This document shows positions 61,064-64,000 of a DNA stretch of 64,000 nucleotides, piece by piece. The notes under the pieces were generated by a model that was not told the origin of the DNA, made no database searches, and worked only from the letters and a program-made list of their open reading frames with translations. The DNA is from Streptomyces sp. NBC_01255. Its GTDB lineage: Bacteria; Actinomycetota; Actinomycetes; Streptomycetales; Streptomycetaceae. The stretch's first letter is position 1. Every line of letters begins with the position of its first letter. The DNA lies in the NCBI RefSeq assembly GCF_036226445.1, contig NZ_CP108474.1:3534001-3598000 (forward strand), written 5' to 3'. The translations under genes and the position numbers were made by a program.

Positions 61064-61720
61064 ATGCGCATCGTCATCGCTGGAGGACACGGACAGATCG
61101 CCCTGCGCCTGGAGAGGCTGCTGTCGGCGGGCGGACACGAGGTCGCGGGGATCATCCGCCGGCCGGAGCAGGGCGACGACCTACGGGCGGCGGGCGCCGA
61201 GCCGGTCGTCCTGGACCTGGAGACGGCGTCGGTGGAGATGGTCGCGGCGGTGCTCCAGGGCGCCGACGCCGCGGTGTTCGCGGCGGGCGCGGGGCCGGGG
61301 AGTTCGGTGGACCGCAAGGACTCGGTGGACCGCGCGGCGGCCGTGCTCTTCGCGGACGCGGCGGAGCGGGCGGGCGTACGGCGCTACGTCGTCGTCTCCT
61401 CGATGGGCGCGGACGCGACCCACAAGGGCGACGACGTCTTCGACGCCTACCTCCGCGCGAAGGGCGCCGCCGACGACACGGTCCGCGCCCGCACGGCCCT
61501 GGACTGGACGATCCTGCGCCCGGGCTCCCTGACGAACGACGCGGGCAAGGGCCTGGTCCGCCTGGAGGCCCACACGGGCCGGGGCATGGTGCCGCGCGAC
61601 GACGTGGCGGCGGTCCTCGCGGAACTCCTCGACACGCCGGCGACGGCGGGCCTGACCCTGGAGCTGATCAGCGGCTCGACGCCGCTCTCGGTCGCCGTGA
61701 AGGACGTGGCCGGAAACTGA
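61064..61720 (+). CDS. NAD(P)H-binding SDR-like protein
   Basis: A 218-aa Rossmann protein (MRIVIAGGHGQIALRLERLL; VVVSSMGADATHKGD) of the short NAD(P)-binding family, related to YwnB/NmrA-like reductases. Substrate unknown. Likely translated together with the amidohydrolase-like gene. Confidence 0.88.
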   Translation: MRIVIAGGHGQIALRLERLLSAGGHEVAGIIRRPEQGDDLRAAGAEPVVLDLETASVEMVAAVLQGADAAVFAAGAGPGSSVDRKDSVDRAAAVLFADAAERAGVRRYVVVSSMGADATHKGDDVFDAYLRAKGAADDTVRARTALDWTILRPGSLTNDAGKGLVRLEAHTGRGMVPRDDVAAVLAELLDTPATAGLTLELISGSTPLSVAVKDVAGN

Positions 61721-61749
61721 CCCGCCGCCCTACGGCCCGGAAACGAGTG

Positions 61750-61779
61750 AAGGTCCCCGGTGCGAACACCGGGGACCTT
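61750..61779. terminator. terminator between SDR gene and tRNA-Tyr
   Basis: Stem AAGGTCCCCGGTG/CACCGGGGACCTT with CGAA loop followed by CTTC; convergent position. Confidence 0.85.
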
Positions 61780-61786
61780 CTTCACG

Positions 61787-61868
61787 TGGCGACGCCAGGA
61801 TTCGAACCTGGGTAGGCTAAGCCGACGGATTTACAGTCCGCTCCCATTGGCCACTCGGGCACATCGCC
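61787..61868 (-). tRNA. tRNA-Tyr(GTA)
   Basis: 82-nt class II tRNA: acceptor GGCGATG/CGTCGCC (one G-T pair), anticodon loop CTGTAAA with GTA, long variable arm, T-arm CCAGGTTCGAATCCTGG. Confidence 0.93.
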
Positions 61869-62037
61869 ATGAGATCGCTGCCGTGGAGCCGCTTTCGCGG
61901 TGTTCTGTGGCAACGACGTAAACAATACCTGATCCCCGGGGGTGGTCCGCCACCGGATTGATCAGCGGTTCGAGTCGCGGCGAACCCCCTAGGCTTTGGG
62001 CTGTACCCGACAGCAACCGAGCAAGGAGCCACGAGTC

Positions 62038-62529
62038 ATGGCCGACTCCAGTTTCGACATCGTGTCCAAGGTCGAGCGGCAGGAGGTCGACAACGCCCTC
62101 AACCAGGCCGTGAAGGAGATCTCCCAGCGTTACGACTTCAAGGGGACCAACGCCTCCATCTCCTGGTCGGGCGAGAAGATCCTGATGCAGGCGAACGGCG
62201 AGGAGCGCGTGATGGCGATCCTCGACATCTTCCAGACCAAGCTGATCAAGCGGGGCATCTCGCTGAAGTCGCTGGACGTCGAGGGTGAGCCGCAGCTGTC
62301 CGGCAAGGAGTACAAGCTCTTCGCCTCGATCACCGAGGGCATCTCGCAGGAGAACGCCAAGAAGGTCGCGAAGGCTATCCGGGACGAGGGCCCCAAGGGC
62401 GTCAAGGCGCAGGTCCAGGGCGACGAGCTGCGCGTCAGCTCCAAGAGCCGGGACGACCTGCAGGCCGTGCAGGCGCTGCTCAAGGGCAAGGACTTCGACT
62501 TCGCCCTCCAGTACGTGAACTACCGCTGA
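62038..62529 (+). CDS. YajQ family nucleotide-binding protein
   Basis: A 163-aa protein of the YajQ (UPF0234) family: [31 protein letters not shown] and a C-terminal [20 protein letters not shown]. Relatives bind nucleotides or cyclic di-GMP. AAGGAG precedes ATG 62038. Confidence 0.93.
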   Translation: MADSSFDIVSKVERQEVDNALNQAVKEISQRYDFKGTNASISWSGEKILMQANGEERVMAILDIFQTKLIKRGISLKSLDVEGEPQLSGKEYKLFASITEGISQENAKKVAKAIRDEGPKGVKAQVQGDELRVSSKSRDDLQAVQALLKGKDFDFALQYVNYR

Positions 62530-62624
62530 CCCGTCGAGGCTCGTGTCCGAATTCCGCCAGCCCGAGCGTCGGCGGGCCCCGCACACTGGATCGTGGAAGA
62601 CCCGTGCGGGGAGAGGAACCAGTC

Positions 62625-63131
62625 ATGACCGTGTACGCGTACGTCGACGGCCCCCTGGGCGAGATGCTGCTGGTCGGGCAGCTCGCCGAAGGGGGCCGTG
62701 CCGTGCTGCGCTCCCTGTCCCTGCCGGGGCAGAAGGGCGGCGTCGAGGTCGAGGACGGGTGGACGTGCGCGCCCGAGGCGTTCGAGGACGTCGCCCGGCA
62801 GCTCGGTGAGTACTTCGCCGGGCGGCGGGAGCGGTTCGACATCCCGTACGACCTGAGCTGCGGTACGGACTTCCAGCGGCGCGTCTGGCGGGCCCTGGAG
62901 GAGATCCCGTACGGGACGACCGTCTCCTACGGGGACGTCGCCCGGCTCGTCGGCTCGGCCGGGGCCGGGGTGCGGGCCGTGGGCACCGCGATCGGGCGCA
63001 ATCCGCTGCTCGTGGTGCGGCCCTGCCACCGGGTGATCGGGGCCGACGGGAGCCTGCGCGGGTACGCCGCCGGGCTGGAGCGGAAAGAGCGGCTGCTGGG
63101 AGTCGAGGGCGCCTTGGCGGGCCTTGCGTGA
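62625..63131 (+). CDS. ogt: methylated-DNA--protein-cysteine methyltransferase
   Basis: A 168-aa O6-alkylguanine repair protein. The acceptor Cys134 is in VVRPCHRVIGADGSLRGYA; the helix-turn-helix EEIPYGTTVSYGDVARLVGS precedes it. It removes alkyl groups once and is inactivated. It overlaps the AlkB gene by four bases, forming a direct alkylation repair pair. Confidence 0.94.
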   Translation: MTVYAYVDGPLGEMLLVGQLAEGGRAVLRSLSLPGQKGGVEVEDGWTCAPEAFEDVARQLGEYFAGRRERFDIPYDLSCGTDFQRRVWRALEEIPYGTTVSYGDVARLVGSAGAGVRAVGTAIGRNPLLVVRPCHRVIGADGSLRGYAAGLERKERLLGVEGALAGLA

Positions 63132-63760
63132 GCGAGGGGCTCTTTCCTCGCGAGCGGGCCGTCGTCGCGCCCGGGGCCGTGCACGTGCCCGGGTGGCTGT
63201 CGCCCGCGCGGCAGAGGGAGTTGGTGGACGCCTGCCGGGAGTGGGGGCGCGGGCCGGTGTCGTACCGGCGGACCGTGCTGCCGGGCGGGGGCGTCATGTC
63301 CGTGCGGTCGCTGTGCCTGGGCCGGCAGTGGGAGCCGTACCGCTATCTCGACTCGGTCGGCGTCGAACTGCCCGACTGGCTGGCCGCCTTGGGGCGCGAG
63401 GCGGTCGTCGAGGCGTACAGGGAGAACGGCGGGGCCGTGGGGTTCGCTCCCGATACCGCGCTCGTGAACTTCTACGGGGCCGGCGCGAAGATGGGCATGC
63501 ACCAGGACAAGGAAGAGCGGTCCGGGGCCCCTGTGGTGTCGTTGAGCCTCGGGGACCGGTGCGTCTTCCGGTTCGGGAACGCGGAGAACCGCGGGCGGCC
63601 CTACCGCGACGTCGACTTGGCCTCCGGTGACCTTTTCGTTTTCGGCGGGGCCTCGCGGTGGGTTCATCACGGGGTGCCGACGGTCCACCCGGGGACGGCC
63701 GATCCGGCGCTCGGCCTGGTCGGGCGGCTCAACATCACGCTGCGCGAGACCGGTCTCTGA
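63128..63760 (+). CDS. alkB: AlkB-like DNA dioxygenase
   Basis: A 210-aa Fe(II)/2-oxoglutarate dioxygenase that repairs 1-methyladenine and 3-methylcytosine. Iron ligands: His and Asp of GMHQDKEE and the His of RWVHHGV; 2-oxoglutarate arginine in GRLNITLRETG; substrate region LVNFYGAGAKM. GTG start overlaps the ogt stop. Confidence 0.92.
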   Translation: MSEGLFPRERAVVAPGAVHVPGWLSPARQRELVDACREWGRGPVSYRRTVLPGGGVMSVRSLCLGRQWEPYRYLDSVGVELPDWLAALGREAVVEAYRENGGAVGFAPDTALVNFYGAGAKMGMHQDKEERSGAPVVSLSLGDRCVFRFGNAENRGRPYRDVDLASGDLFVFGGASRWVHHGVPTVHPGTADPALGLVGRLNITLRETGL

Positions 63761-63781
63761 CCGCCCCCTAGGCTGATGCGC

Positions 63782-64000
63782 GTGACAGAGGAACTGCGCC
63801 GGTCGCTCGGCGTCTTCGACGCGGTCGTGATCGGGCTCGGATCGATGGTCGGGGCCGGGATCTTCGTGGCGCTCGGGCCGGCGGCCGATGCGGCCGGGTC
63901 CGGGGCCGGGCTCCTCTGGGCGCTCGGGGTCGCCGCCGTCGTCGCGTACGCCAACGCCATGGCCTCGGCGCGGCTTGCCGCCCTTTACCCGGCCTCCGGC
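63782..64000 (+). CDS. APC-family amino acid permease, N-terminal part
   Basis: Partial gene running off the window end. From GTG 63782 the frame reads EELRRSLGVFDAVVIGLGSM then VGAGIFVALGPAADAAG, the first two membrane segments of an amino-acid/polyamine permease. The substrate cannot be told from 73 residues. Confidence 0.8.
   Translation, partial: MTEELRRSLGVFDAVVIGLGSMVGAGIFVALGPAADAAGSGAGLLWALGVAAVVAYANAMASARLAALYPASG

Noticed and set aside
53006..61868. tRNA genes as attachment sites for an integrated element
   Set aside because: The genes beside the tRNAs are ordinary conserved neighbours, and no 3' tRNA fragment repeat was noticed.

Overview
The window is high-GC actinobacterial DNA. 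Gene order (rpsJ to rplO, secY-adk, rpsL-rpsG-fusA-tuf, rpoB-rpoC, rplJ-rplL, rplK-rplA, secE-nusG), abundant GTG/TTG starts, a WhiB-like protein, an ECF sigma factor with a DGPF partner and very high third-position GC all point to Streptomyces or a close relative. Most core genes lie on the minus strand, so the conserved block reads from right to left.

Layout. 71-2037: secY-adk. 2392-4274: three plus-strand accessory genes wedged between rplO and secY (two exported proteins and an atypical response regulator), followed by a terminator that separates secY-adk from the S10-spc operon. 4354-14050: the 21-gene S10-spc ribosomal operon. 14484-16081: a DGPF protein and an ECF42-like sigma factor. 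16302-20660: the str operon (rpsL, rpsG, fusA, tuf). 21018-39787: an accessory island between rpsL and rpoC. 39864-52901: rpoBC, rplJL, a lipoprotein, rplA-rplK and nusG-secE. 53006-64000: tRNAs and housekeeping genes (aminotransferase, adenosine deaminase, murB, MaoC pair, rpmG, YajQ, DNA repair).

The island is the most interesting part. A helix-turn-helix regulator faces a WhiB-like gene, a Cys-rich unknown and a small excisionase-like HTH gene. After a minus-strand ATP-grasp gene comes a complete non-contractile phage-tail set: tail terminator, tube protein, assembly chaperone with a -1 frameshift extension, tape-measure-like proteins, distal tail protein, three paralogous fibres, hub-like protein, amidase, holin and a second membrane lysis protein. 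No capsid, portal, terminase, integrase or replication gene is present. This looks like a domesticated tail particle (F-type tailocin or related device), not a prophage. A repeated operator-like palindrome overlaps the regulator, WhiB and tail promoter regions, and two SOS-box-like sites lie inside the tail block, suggesting dual control by a dedicated regulator and by DNA damage.

Other noteworthy signals are in the core operons: rpsJ and rpsL share a two-hairpin leader, rplK and secY share the sequence just after the -10 element, a perfect palindrome abuts the rpoB promoter, and a long hairpin can cover the ribosome-binding site of the exported protein gene at 2392. No rRNA, CRISPR array or insertion sequence was seen. 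All functional calls are by eye from sequence motifs and gene order; no database search was run.
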